Positions 26,634 to 34,965 of a DNA stretch of 64,000 nucleotides are shown here, piece after piece. A program made the position numbers and the translations under genes. The DNA comes from Encephalitozoon hellem ATCC 50504 (taxonomy: Eukaryota > Microsporidia > Unikaryonidae). Positions within the stretch are counted from its first letter, which is position 1, and each line of letters begins with the position of its first letter. The notes beneath the pieces are model-generated. The model searched no databases and was not told the DNA's origin. It was given only the letters and a program-made list of their open reading frames with translations. The stretch is taken from NCBI RefSeq assembly GCF_000277815.2, contig NC_018474.1, positions 62,001 to 126,000 of the forward strand. Direction: 5' to 3'.

Positions 26634-27626
26634 ATGATAGCAGAATATAAAAGTATGGCTTACAGTATAACTGTATCGCTTTGCCTAATGGCAGGGCTAT
26701 TGATGGAAAGTCTTGTGTGTAAGACAGCAAACTGTGCATTCTTTTTGAGTTCAACACTGTTCATATCAATGGCCTTGATGTTGTTCAACCTAGCGCACAT
26801 GATGAAGGCAAAGACAAGGATTACGCTTATCTCTGCATACATGGGGTCCATAAGTGCCTTGATGGACATCATGATTATCTTCATGTACACAAGGATTCTA
26901 CAAGCAAACTCTTTGTTCTTCTGCTTGGCCTATTTGCTATACCAGCTGACGGCTTCCATTCTGACCTGCTTTACATCGTTCACGAGCTCCGCCTTCATGA
27001 TATGGATATGTGTCATATTTCTCTGCCCATTATTTGACCTGTGGTTTGTAGAGGAGCATGGGTTCTCAAGGTCTCAGGTTCCAGACTTTATGAAGTACTA
27101 CATCGCAAACGGCTCCATGAACATAATATTCTTCATTCCCATGGTTGGAATCAGAGTGATATTCGGAGAGTTCTTCGGGAGAATTGAAGACAGGGAATCG
27201 TCCGACTTCTTCAACTCGTTAGCAATGGCTGCAATTGGAAGCGCACTGGCATTCATCGATGCGCCCGCATTCAAGGGGGAGCTCCGTAAGGTAGGCAGTG
27301 TCTCCACCCCATTCATCGTATCAAACAGCATCCTTGCTGGATCCTTGATGATCTTGAAGTCAAATGGGTGCATAACCCTTCCTTCTGTGTACCCATCAAT
27401 GTCCATATTGTTTATGATAATATCTGCATTGTTCTGCTCTTCCCACATGCCTTGGCTCTGGAAGAAAACAATTCTGGAGCATTCCTTGAATTCCCCGTAC
27501 CTCTTCTATCTATCCACATTCTCTCTCTTCATAATATACATAATCATCGTGCATAAGAATAGCATCGTCTCCCGTCCCACAAGAGATGGGTTCGTGCCCG
27601 GAATGACATGGTGGCTCTGGGGATAG
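26634..27626 (+). CDS. multispan membrane protein of unknown function
   Basis: The 330-residue protein has about eight to ten hydrophobic segments spread over its length (for example SLCLMAGLLM, LMDIMIIFMYTRI, MIWICVIFLCPLFD, FYLSTFSLFIIYIIIVH) and only short loops. The C-terminus is FVPGMTWWLWG. The layout suggests a transporter or channel-like protein, but I recognise no family. The gene sits between two structured or palindromic intergenic stretches (26.57-26.62 kb and 27.63-27.77 kb). Confidence 0.75.
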   Translation: MIAEYKSMAYSITVSLCLMAGLLMESLVCKTANCAFFLSSTLFISMALMLFNLAHMMKAKTRITLISAYMGSISALMDIMIIFMYTRILQANSLFFCLAYLLYQLTASILTCFTSFTSSAFMIWICVIFLCPLFDLWFVEEHGFSRSQVPDFMKYYIANGSMNIIFFIPMVGIRVIFGEFFGRIEDRESSDFFNSLAMAAIGSALAFIDAPAFKGELRKVGSVSTPFIVSNSILAGSLMILKSNGCITLPSVYPSMSILFMIISALFCSSHMPWLWKKTILEHSLNSPYLFYLSTFSLFIIYIIIVHKNSIVSRPTRDGFVPGMTWWLWG

Positions 27627-27630
27627 ATCT

Positions 27631-27683
27631 GTGATCAAGTATAAGATCACACATTGTGATTAAATTAATCTGTGTTTGATCAT
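27631..27683. repeat. cluster of overlapping short palindromes
   Basis: Just after the stop at 27626 there are three linked inverted repeats: GTGATC (27631-27636) with GATCAC (27645-27650); ATCACA (27646-27651) with TGTGAT (27655-27660); and GATTAA (27658-27663) with TTAATC (27665-27670). TGATCA occurs at 27632-27637 and again at 27678-27683. The palindromes share arms, so alternative folds are possible. The stretch lies upstream of the aquaporin gene and downstream of a membrane-protein gene. Regulation or RNA 3' structure are both possible. Confidence 0.5.
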
Positions 27684-27697
27684 TGTTTGCTGGGAAC

Positions 27698-27767
27698 AGT
27701 ATCCGTTATGGCCGTGCATAACATCCGAAGCCCGTAGAAGCATCTACTGGTGATTTAATTTGATACT
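27698..27767. ncRNA. candidate structured RNA or structured promoter element (three-way junction)
   Basis: A closing stem AGTATC (27698-27703) with GATACT (27762-27767) encloses two hairpins: GTTATG (27705-27710) with CATAAC (27717-27722), and GTAGA (27734-27738) with TCTAC (27743-27747), the latter extended by CC and GG on its flanks. All three stems are perfect. The element ends about 77 bases before the aquaporin ATG. Strand is undetermined because the stems pair on both. It does not match any RNA I know. Confidence 0.35.
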
Positions 27768-27844
27768 AAAGTGCTTAGCTTTAATTAATTTGCCTTTATT
27801 GAATCAGGATGCAAAATATTTAAAGATCAAAATAAAACAAACAA

Positions 27845-28600
27845 ATGGCCGGAGAGACGCTGAGAAAGATACAGTCCCTGCTCAGCGAGATGGTTGCCTC
27901 CTTTATTTTCGGGTTCGCTGTTTATTCCGCTATTTTAGGGTCCACTATCGCACAGCAGCCCGCAGCCAAAGTCATCATTGGGTTGACAGTTGGATTTTCT
28001 GCTATCGGAATAATATACTCCTTCAGCGATGTAACCATTGCACACTTCAACCCTGCAATCACCCTCGCAGCAATACTCACAGGCAAAATGGGGATCCTTT
28101 GCGGACTGGGATACATGCTAGCTCAGTGTGTAGGGTTCATACTTGCCGTATGTGCTCTCCTTGTATGCTCTCCTGTAGGATACAAGGAAACGCTGAACGT
28201 GATAAGGCCGGCGCCTGCTCCTTTTGGGGCAGACAACCTCAATGTCTTTTTCACTGAGTTCTTCCTCACAGCAATTCTTGTCCATATTGCATTTGCAGTT
28301 GCCGTGAATCCATACAGGCCAAAGGTTGACACTGATGGAAAGTTTGTGGACCCAGATGAGAAGGAGCCTGTAGATCGTAGGATCACGGCCCCCTTGTGCA
28401 TAGGGCTAACACTTGGATTCCTTGCATTTATGGGCCTAGTAACTTCTGGAGGTGCATTCAACCCGGGCCTTACGCTTGCCCCTGTAATAATGTCAAACAC
28501 ATGGCAGCACTTCTGGCTTTATCTTGGAGCCCAGTACCTGGGAGGCCTTGCGGGAGGATTACTTCAAGTGTTTGTGTTATATAAGCTTAGCTCCAACTAG
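27845..28600 (+). CDS. AQP: aquaporin (water channel)
   Basis: The 251-residue protein has six spans and two half-helices carrying NPA (HFNPAIT, about residues 66-72) and NPG in place of the second NPA (AFNPGLT). The loop after span 4 is long and charged (KVDTDGKFVDPDEKEPVDR). This matches the known aquaporin of Encephalitozoon, which lets water enter the spore to drive polar-tube firing. The sequence is close to, but not the same as, the E. cuniculi protein I recall, which suggests another species or strain. The 5' flank is AT-rich with structured elements. Confidence 0.95.
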   Translation: MAGETLRKIQSLLSEMVASFIFGFAVYSAILGSTIAQQPAAKVIIGLTVGFSAIGIIYSFSDVTIAHFNPAITLAAILTGKMGILCGLGYMLAQCVGFILAVCALLVCSPVGYKETLNVIRPAPAPFGADNLNVFFTEFFLTAILVHIAFAVAVNPYRPKVDTDGKFVDPDEKEPVDRRITAPLCIGLTLGFLAFMGLVTSGGAFNPGLTLAPVIMSNTWQHFWLYLGAQYLGGLAGGLLQVFVLYKLSSN

Positions 28601-28650
28601 AGTTTCCTGCGCCAAATAATAGAAAAACTAATAAAATCTCACAAAACTTT

Positions 28651-29805
28651 TCATTCAGGCTGTAGCGTCTGCCATATCTGCAACATGTTATCCTCGGAGA
28701 CACTTGCAATCTCAAACGGCTCCGCAGGGTTCCAAGAGATATCACAGACAGTACTCGTATGGCCCCCATGCAAGAATCTCATTTCAGGTGGCCCTTCCGC
28801 CCCATACTCCTCAGGGACTTGTGCATTGACCTGGCTTAGGTCCCACACAATCACCCTTCTGTCTGCGCTTCCAGATGCAAGTATCCCGCTGCGGTGCGGA
28901 GACCACTCTACATTCAGCACGTCTTTCGAATGCCCCAAGAGCACATGCAGTGGGTAGGAAAGACTTCTTCTATCCCACACCTTTACGGATTTGTCCCCAG
29001 ACGATGTAGCAACAACATTCCCATCCAGCGGAGAAAAGCTTACCGAAAGGACATCAGAGGTATGTGCCTCTTCAACAAGGTCTACGCAGTCTCCAGCTCT
29101 TGTATCATAGAACATTAGGGCCCCATCATCCCCAACAGATGACAGCAGTCTCTTATCGAAAAAGCTGAACGAGCAATCATTAACAGCTGCTTTGTGCTGC
29201 CTTAACGTTAGTGTAGGAGAAACCAAGGAGGATTCCTGTGATATGTCAAACACACATACTCTTCCGTCTTCTCCACAGCTTGCAATCTCCTCGGAACTCA
29301 GACTGTTCCACGATAGCCCAAATCCTCCCCTCTCGTGCCCTCTCAAAACCATGTCGGGCTTCGGGATCTTTTCGTGGGACAGATGCTTTGTATAGTCGTA
29401 GATGTGTACGTCTGAAAGGTCAGAACGCACTGCTAGTATGTTGCATGCAGACGGATTATATCTGACTCTATTGGCTTCATCCATGACAGAAATCCTTTGG
29501 ACAATCTTGAATCTCATATCTCCACTAACCTCCTCGTTCAGAGACTCATCAAATTCATCCGGAAACTCCACATTGGCTATGATTATGTATTCGTCCTCGC
29601 TTCCGCTCGTATGGGTGCTTAGAAGTAATCTCTGTGTTGTTCTTCCTGCCTCCTCATCCCTCCTCACATCTGGAAACCACTGGACAGAGAGAGATGGCCA
29701 TTGTAGAGTGTGGCAGAACATAAGATCATATAGATATGGCACATTCCTCTTCCATACCTTGTACTCCTCATTGATCACCTTCTGCTCCAGCACCTGGTTA
29801 TCCAT
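28651..29805 (-). CDS. WD40 histone-binding protein, RbAp46/48 (HAT2/MSI1) type
   Basis: The 384-residue protein has the N-terminal helix NEEYKVWKRNVPYLYDLMF and LQWPSLSVQW that define the RbAp48/Msi1/Hat2 branch, then six to seven WD repeats (ending in VKVWDRR, VIVWDLSQ and LQIWQTLQPE). These proteins bind histones H3/H4 and serve in CAF-1, HAT1, deacetylase and remodelling complexes. With probably only one such gene in a reduced genome, it may serve several complexes. That last point is inference. Confidence 0.93.
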   Translation of the reverse strand: MDNQVLEQKVINEEYKVWKRNVPYLYDLMFCHTLQWPSLSVQWFPDVRRDEEAGRTTQRLLLSTHTSGSEDEYIIIANVEFPDEFDESLNEEVSGDMRFKIVQRISVMDEANRVRYNPSACNILAVRSDLSDVHIYDYTKHLSHEKIPKPDMVLRGHERGGFGLSWNSLSSEEIASCGEDGRVCVFDISQESSLVSPTLTLRQHKAAVNDCSFSFFDKRLLSSVGDDGALMFYDTRAGDCVDLVEEAHTSDVLSVSFSPLDGNVVATSSGDKSVKVWDRRSLSYPLHVLLGHSKDVLNVEWSPHRSGILASGSADRRVIVWDLSQVNAQVPEEYGAEGPPEMRFLHGGHTSTVCDISWNPAEPFEIASVSEDNMLQIWQTLQPE

Positions 29806-29897
29806 CTACCAGGGTCTTGTAGCACAACAGAATAAAAACCAATCAGATTGGATGTTCAAAAACAACCTACTATGCCTTAAATCATTTATTCTCATCT

Positions 29898-31094
29898 TCA
29901 GAAGAAGCTGAAGCTGTTGAAGAAGCTTCTGGCATTGTGCACACCGTCGTCAGATGCCTCCTCTTGCTCTCTCTCCGCCTCAGGCATGCTCCCAAACTCA
30001 CTGCTTACCCTTACAGACGCTCCATAGGGCTTTCTCGGCGGTGCCGACAGCACCTGCATAATCTTTGCCCGGTCAGACTCACTTCCAATTATGATGTTTG
30101 GCTTCAGAACCAAGCTCCCCGTCTTGTTCCCTTTGAATCCCTCATTGCGGACCCTAAGAACAGTGTCAAATGTCTTGAAGGGGCTTATACTTATCTCAAG
30201 CAACCTCCCATCAATATGGGTAAAGTAGGCAACTCCTCCCCCAATGGCAGTGCACAGGGGAATGTCTATCTTTCCTATCAGATCATTTCCACGCCTCTCA
30301 AATCTGCTGTCCTCTTGAACATCAATTATGAAAATTACATCTCCAGGAATATGGTTTCTCCTCTGGTCTCCCATGCCCTCAAACACAATCTTCTCTCCCT
30401 TTCTAACCCCGGGCTTTATGTTTACCTCAAACATAGTCTTGTCCTGTATATACTCTCCACCATTGCATGTACCGCATGGCTTGCCCTTAATCTTATGTCC
30501 AGACCCCTCACATCCATCGCATCGTGCCTCGGCAAGAGTCACAAACCCTCCGAGGTTTCTGCGCGTGGTGCACACACCACTTCCATTGCACTTCTTGCAC
30601 GTCTCTACATCCTTCCCTCCTTTTCCATCGCATGTAGGGCATATCTTCTCAGTCCTGACATTGAACTTCGACACCTTCCCGACAAACGACTCTCTAAGGG
30701 AAATGGTTATCACATACTTGGTAGAGTTCACCTTGTTTGTTCTTTGATGGCTTCTCCCCCCAGTAAACTGGCTGAATATATCAAATATATCGGAATATCC
30801 TGCTCCGGAAAAGTGTGCTCCAAACTCTCCAACACCGCTGTCATACTCCTTCTTCTTCTTCTCATCAAACAGCACACTCTTCGCAGAGTTCAGCTTTGCA
30901 GACATCTCTCCACACTCCTTCTTTATCTTTTCTCTTTCCTCGTCGTTGGCTGCATTCTTCAGCTTGTTCTTCATAAACGGCGAATCCAAATGATACTTGG
31001 CCTGCTGCCTTGAGTAGGCCCTTCTTACATCAGCTATAGACGCCCCAGGACTCAGCTCGAGTATCTTATAATATCCCTTGGGATCCTTAGACAT
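29898..31094 (-). CDS. type I DnaJ (Ydj1-like) with a changed HPD motif
   Basis: The 398-residue protein starts with a J-domain (YYKILELSPGASIADVRRAYSR). The universal HPD tripeptide reads H-L-D (KYHLDSP). A Gly-rich stretch leads to four CxxCxGxG-type zinc repeats (CPTCDGKG, CKKCNGSG, CDGCEGSG, CGTCNGGE) and the C-terminal substrate domains (GVRKGEKIVFEGMGDQRRN). No CaaX prenylation box is present (it ends NSFSFF). DnaJ proteins present substrates to Hsp70 and normally need HPD to trigger ATP hydrolysis, so activity with Hsp70 is uncertain. Confidence 0.93.
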   Translation of the reverse strand: MSKDPKGYYKILELSPGASIADVRRAYSRQQAKYHLDSPFMKNKLKNAANDEEREKIKKECGEMSAKLNSAKSVLFDEKKKKEYDSGVGEFGAHFSGAGYSDIFDIFSQFTGGRSHQRTNKVNSTKYVITISLRESFVGKVSKFNVRTEKICPTCDGKGGKDVETCKKCNGSGVCTTRRNLGGFVTLAEARCDGCEGSGHKIKGKPCGTCNGGEYIQDKTMFEVNIKPGVRKGEKIVFEGMGDQRRNHIPGDVIFIIDVQEDSRFERRGNDLIGKIDIPLCTAIGGGVAYFTHIDGRLLEISISPFKTFDTVLRVRNEGFKGNKTGSLVLKPNIIIGSESDRAKIMQVLSAPPRKPYGASVRVSSEFGSMPEAEREQEEASDDGVHNARSFFNSFSFF

Positions 31095-31214
31095 GGCCCT
31101 CTAACAGCCAACCTCTTTTATCTTTTTTTGTCGCAGAAAAAAATCTAGAAAAAACCAGGCTTCTCCTCACACATTTCAAGACTATCATAAAGCATTTAAT
31201 CACAAAAAGAACCA

Positions 31215-32732
31215 TCAGTCCCTCCTTCCGTTGCACATCTCACACATAGATGTGTTTCTCTCATTGACAAAAGTACACGCTTTGCATTCCCACTCAGTGC
31301 ATCTATACTTTTCCATGCTGGACACAAAGCTTCTGAAATCCTTGGATTTCGAGATCGCCTTGAACTTATCCCTATCCCGCGAGCACACACATTTAAAAAG
31401 ATCTTTCCAGTTGGAAAACATCCCCCGCACTCTTGCCAGAAGGGTGAAGTTTGAGAACTTCTCCATCGAGAAGTCTCCTCCAAAGTACTCAGCCATTCTT
31501 CTATCTCCAAACTTCTTTGGAATGAACTCTGTGCTTCTGAAGAGTGGGTTTGTCTTGCACCCATGCGTTAGCTTTACTATGAAAAACTCCCCAGGAAGAT
31601 ACGGGTCAGCCTTGACCATTGATTCCTCTGCTTTTGTTCTATAGAGAATATCTCTTCTTGCCAGAAGCATCTTTGGGTTTTCGGTTGGGAGGATCCAGCT
31701 TCCCTTGACAAGTGCCATGCACTGGTTGCTTACCTGGTATTCCTGGAGGCCTATATTCCCATCCTTATCCACAGTGGCTATTATGGTCACAAACCTCGAC
31801 CCAAACTCCATCTCATTCCCCCCGTCCTTAAGCACATATGGATGCATGAGTTGCATCTTCGCAATAAACTCGATTTCCAAAGACGACAAAAAGTAATCTC
31901 TGATAATCTTATCGCTTGTCACACTACCGTTTTCCATCGAAATGTCGGTGTATATCATCCCAACTATCCCAAGCCCAGTCCCCGTAAAAAGGTCTTCTAT
32001 AGGCCCCGTTATTACAAACCCATCCGGATAATCTTCTTGGTCGGGCTCCCATATCCCAGAAACAACTGCCTTTGTCCCTAGCGGAATCATCTCGTGCTCC
32101 ATGTACTTTCCTATAAGGAACCCAAACCTTTGCCTTCCGCTTTCTCTCCAATTCCTAATGAAGTTCTCCACCAGGTGCTGCCCGTCAAACTCAACATGAT
32201 CGACCATCCTAAACACTTGAGGCGCCAGTATTATGTTCTTCTCCTGGCATCTGCTGCATTTTGTGTTCGATCCGTGGTCTAGGCATACCACGACAGAATA
32301 GTCGTCGGCACTCAGCTCCTTCTTCTTGCTCTTCATCATCTCGTGGTACGATCCAAAGCTAAGATACTTGATCATGTTGTCCTTGTAGTACTTCTCATCC
32401 CATGGATCCAAAGGCGCACAGTTACTGCACATCGCATTAGAATCGTGCTGGCACAGCATACTATCCCTCTCCCTCTTTATGCTCTTGTCACTATCCTGCT
32501 TCTGCTTCGGTGTTTCCTTCTTCTTCTCATATTCAACATACAGTACTTGGCCATTCCTGAGCCCTAGGGTGGATGGCGTCTGGGCCTTGTCAAGCTTGTC
32601 TTTTCCATCCAGGGCCAGAGATATGCTTATCTGGTCAACCTCAAAGAAGGCAAGCAGCTGAGGCCCAAGCGCCTTGGACTCGTCTGCCTCTACCCGTCTT
32701 TGACCCTCCGGGCCTCGAACGATGAATATCAT
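31215..32732 (-). CDS. NPL4: Npl4, cofactor of the Cdc48/p97 segregase
   Basis: The 505-residue protein has an N-terminal ubiquitin-like domain (about 1-70), then the zinc-containing region with CSNCAPLDPWD and CSRCQEKNI, then the MPN-like Npl4 core (RQRFGFLIGKYMEHEMIPLG, VSGIWEPDQED). The C-terminal NZF ubiquitin-binding finger is WECKACTFVNERNTSMCEMC. The full domain set of Npl4 is kept. With Ufd1 and Cdc48 it extracts ubiquitinated proteins from the ER and chromatin. Confidence 0.96.
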   Translation of the reverse strand: MIFIVRGPEGQRRVEADESKALGPQLLAFFEVDQISISLALDGKDKLDKAQTPSTLGLRNGQVLYVEYEKKKETPKQKQDSDKSIKRERDSMLCQHDSNAMCSNCAPLDPWDEKYYKDNMIKYLSFGSYHEMMKSKKKELSADDYSVVVCLDHGSNTKCSRCQEKNIILAPQVFRMVDHVEFDGQHLVENFIRNWRESGRQRFGFLIGKYMEHEMIPLGTKAVVSGIWEPDQEDYPDGFVITGPIEDLFTGTGLGIVGMIYTDISMENGSVTSDKIIRDYFLSSLEIEFIAKMQLMHPYVLKDGGNEMEFGSRFVTIIATVDKDGNIGLQEYQVSNQCMALVKGSWILPTENPKMLLARRDILYRTKAEESMVKADPYLPGEFFIVKLTHGCKTNPLFRSTEFIPKKFGDRRMAEYFGGDFSMEKFSNFTLLARVRGMFSNWKDLFKCVCSRDRDKFKAISKSKDFRSFVSSMEKYRCTEWECKACTFVNERNTSMCEMCNGRRD

Positions 32733-32776
32733 TCCAGGGCTTCTTACTCTTGTTTTTATTGATCAGAAGTTGATGG

Positions 32777-33382
32777 ATGCCCATCATGAAGAGAAGAGGG
32801 GATCCATACAAGATACTTGGAGTGGAGCGGACGTCGACAGACACTGAGATAAAAAGAGCATACAGGAGGCTTCAAAGGATCTACCACCCAGATAGCAAGA
32901 CGGGGGACAGGGAGGCATATGAGGAGGTATGCAGGGCATACGAGGAGATACAGAAAAGCCCGCCTGTGGAGATCATACCTGTTGACGATGTAGCAAAGAT
33001 GTACAAAGGTTCCAGGGAGGAGGTCAGCGACATCATTGCACTGTACAACAAATACAAGGGGAGAGTAGCAAGGATTATAGATAATCTTCTTCTGTCTGAT
33101 GACAAGGACGAGAGCAGGCTAAGAGAGATTATTGATGGGCTCATCGAGTGTGGCACACTTAAGAGATACAACGGATACTATAAGAGAGTTTGCCAAGATG
33201 CGAAAAGAAAAAAGAGAAAGGCAAGAGAAGAAAAGATGTCTAGAGAGATTGCCGAAGAGATGGGGATAGACATCGACGCGCCGCTGGAGGAGCTACTTGG
33301 GAGACGGGGGAGGAGAGATGGAAACTTTCTTTCCAGACTCGAGGAAAAGTATCTCAAGGGGCGTAGAGAGGAAGAAAGGTAG
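32777..33382 (+). CDS. J-domain protein, DNAJC9-like
   Basis: The protein has 201 residues (MPIMKRRGDPYKILGVE; a second ATG at 32786 is equally possible). The J-domain is at the N-terminus with an intact HPD (RIYHPDSKTG). After it comes YKGSREEVSDIIALYNKYKGR, the pattern of DNAJC9, a histone-linked co-chaperone. Basic stretches (DAKRKKRKAREEKMSRE) suggest the nucleus. It is divergent from NPL4 with about 44 bases between starts. Confidence 0.85.
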   Translation: MPIMKRRGDPYKILGVERTSTDTEIKRAYRRLQRIYHPDSKTGDREAYEEVCRAYEEIQKSPPVEIIPVDDVAKMYKGSREEVSDIIALYNKYKGRVARIIDNLLLSDDKDESRLREIIDGLIECGTLKRYNGYYKRVCQDAKRKKRKAREEKMSREIAEEMGIDIDAPLEELLGRRGRRDGNFLSRLEEKYLKGRREEER

Positions 33383-33412
33383 TTTTGTAAGCTATGAGTG
33401 TTTTGTTGACAA

Positions 33413-34882
33413 ATGGATAGCCCTGGAATGGAGAAGGAGATTGACGATCTATTTCTCAGTGCAGATGATGAGAAGGTTGATCAGAATAAAATAAACACCT
33501 TGGAAAGATGCATGGAGGAGATTCCAAAGATATATCCGAATCTCGAGCAGGTCTGGACGAAGTGCAAGGAGATTGACTTGAGCCTGTCTTTGTACACGAT
33601 CAAGCTAGAGTCGCTAGCAAAGGAGATGAAGGACATAGAAAAGGAAAACACAAAGCTGGAAAATGAGATTCGGTATCAGACGTCGATATACGAGCACCTG
33701 AAGGAGCTTCTGATCAACGTTGAGATCAAAGAAGACCACTTCATAGCACTGGAGAGCGAGTCGTTTGACAGCATTGACGGGGTTTGCAAGATTGAGAAGG
33801 CTTTAGAGGTACTTGGCAGCTTTAGTGTTGACGAGTACGACATCAGGATAGTGAGGGAGAAGAAGGAGAGGATCAACGATGCACTAAGAGGGTTCTACAA
33901 GAGGTTTATAACATACATGGGAAGCTTTATGGTTGGGAGCGAGAGTAGCGGAGAGCTGAAGGTTCACAAGGGTTTGTATGGGGCGATCAAGAGATTCAAG
34001 AAGATAATTCAGCATGCGAAGAGATATAGAGACTACTATGTTGTGATATGCTCTATATATGTGGCGCGGTCGAAGAAGCTGTATGAAAGGGAGTTTGGGT
34101 TTCATCTGAAGACTGTTCTTCGGCTGCTGAAGGAGAGCGTGACGCAGGATAAGGTGGACAGTGTGTTTGGATCTCTTTTTGAGTCGTATCGAAGCATAGT
34201 GAAGTGTGAGGACAGGTTTCTCAAGAGTATGGAGATTGAGGGGACGTGCCAGGAGATTTTTCGAAATATCGGGCTTTTGATTACGGAGTTTGTTGAAGAT
34301 GTGTATGACATTGCAGATGTGGAGACACTGAATGGGCTGGGAAAGAGCTGGAAGGAAGCAGGCCCGGACGAGGATGTGTATGGCACCTTTCAGAAGGATC
34401 TTAGGGATGTGTATGAAAGATTGGAGGGCGATTATCTGAAGAAGAAGATGGGGAGGAAGGAGAATGGAGTTGGAAAGCTTGAAGAAGTCCTGAGCAAGTC
34501 AAGTAACGAGGAGTTGAAGAGGAGGGCTGTGATTCTAGGGGCGCAAAGGATTATGGAAGAAGAGGACCGGGAAGACCTAAAGAGAATCATAGGAAGATGG
34601 AGACAGCTTGACCGTATGCAGAAGATGTGCAGTGAAAAGGTTTGTGAAGTTGAGGATGCAGAAAAGAGGGTTGGGTCTGAGTTTGAGAAGAGTTGCATTG
34701 ACGCAATACTTGGAAATGGAAATGTGGTGGAGAATGTAAGGGGAGTATTGTCTCTTGTTGAAGGGGAAGAGGACTTCAAGGATAAAGTCATCAAGAAGAT
34801 AAGAGAAATGATTTCAAACAATGTGGAAGAAAAGGAGATAGAGGAAATAGACAAACTATTAAGGAAGGCGATGCGATCTTAG
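33413..34882 (+). CDS. exocyst subunit, SEC3-like (tentative)
   Basis: The protein has 489 residues and is almost entirely helical. An N-terminal coiled coil (SLAKEMKDIEKENTKLENEI, YQTSIYEHLKELLINVEI) is followed by rod-like helices. The spacing of the coiled coil followed by LLINVEI...ALEVL resembles the Sec3 core, in which the coiled coil leads to a short LLxxL helix. Sec3 marks exocytosis sites at the plasma membrane. No PIP2-binding PH domain is visible at the N-terminus, so it would be a shortened form. Another tethering-complex subunit cannot be excluded. Confidence 0.85.
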   Translation: MDSPGMEKEIDDLFLSADDEKVDQNKINTLERCMEEIPKIYPNLEQVWTKCKEIDLSLSLYTIKLESLAKEMKDIEKENTKLENEIRYQTSIYEHLKELLINVEIKEDHFIALESESFDSIDGVCKIEKALEVLGSFSVDEYDIRIVREKKERINDALRGFYKRFITYMGSFMVGSESSGELKVHKGLYGAIKRFKKIIQHAKRYRDYYVVICSIYVARSKKLYEREFGFHLKTVLRLLKESVTQDKVDSVFGSLFESYRSIVKCEDRFLKSMEIEGTCQEIFRNIGLLITEFVEDVYDIADVETLNGLGKSWKEAGPDEDVYGTFQKDLRDVYERLEGDYLKKKMGRKENGVGKLEEVLSKSSNEELKRRAVILGAQRIMEEEDREDLKRIIGRWRQLDRMQKMCSEKVCEVEDAEKRVGSEFEKSCIDAILGNGNVVENVRGVLSLVEGEEDFKDKVIKKIREMISNNVEEKEIEEIDKLLRKAMRS

Positions 34883-34965
34883 GCACTAGCAGGAAGAAAT
34901 GTTCTAGTCCTCTGAGCCTTTAAGAGGCGAATGAAGTCAGATTTAAGTGCGATAAGGATTTAATA

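Noticed and set aside
27698..27767. Hammerhead ribozyme
   Set aside because: There is a three-way junction, but the CUGAUGA and GAAA core sequences are absent.
27626..27780. U2 or U4 snRNA in the gap before aquaporin
   Set aside because: GATCAAGT and AGTATC resemble short bits of U2 and U4, but the branch-site recognition sequence, the U6-pairing stretch and an Sm site are missing.
29937..31013. 358-codon plus-strand frame opposite the DnaJ gene
   Set aside because: The minus-strand protein has full DnaJ domains; the plus frame is a low-information shadow.
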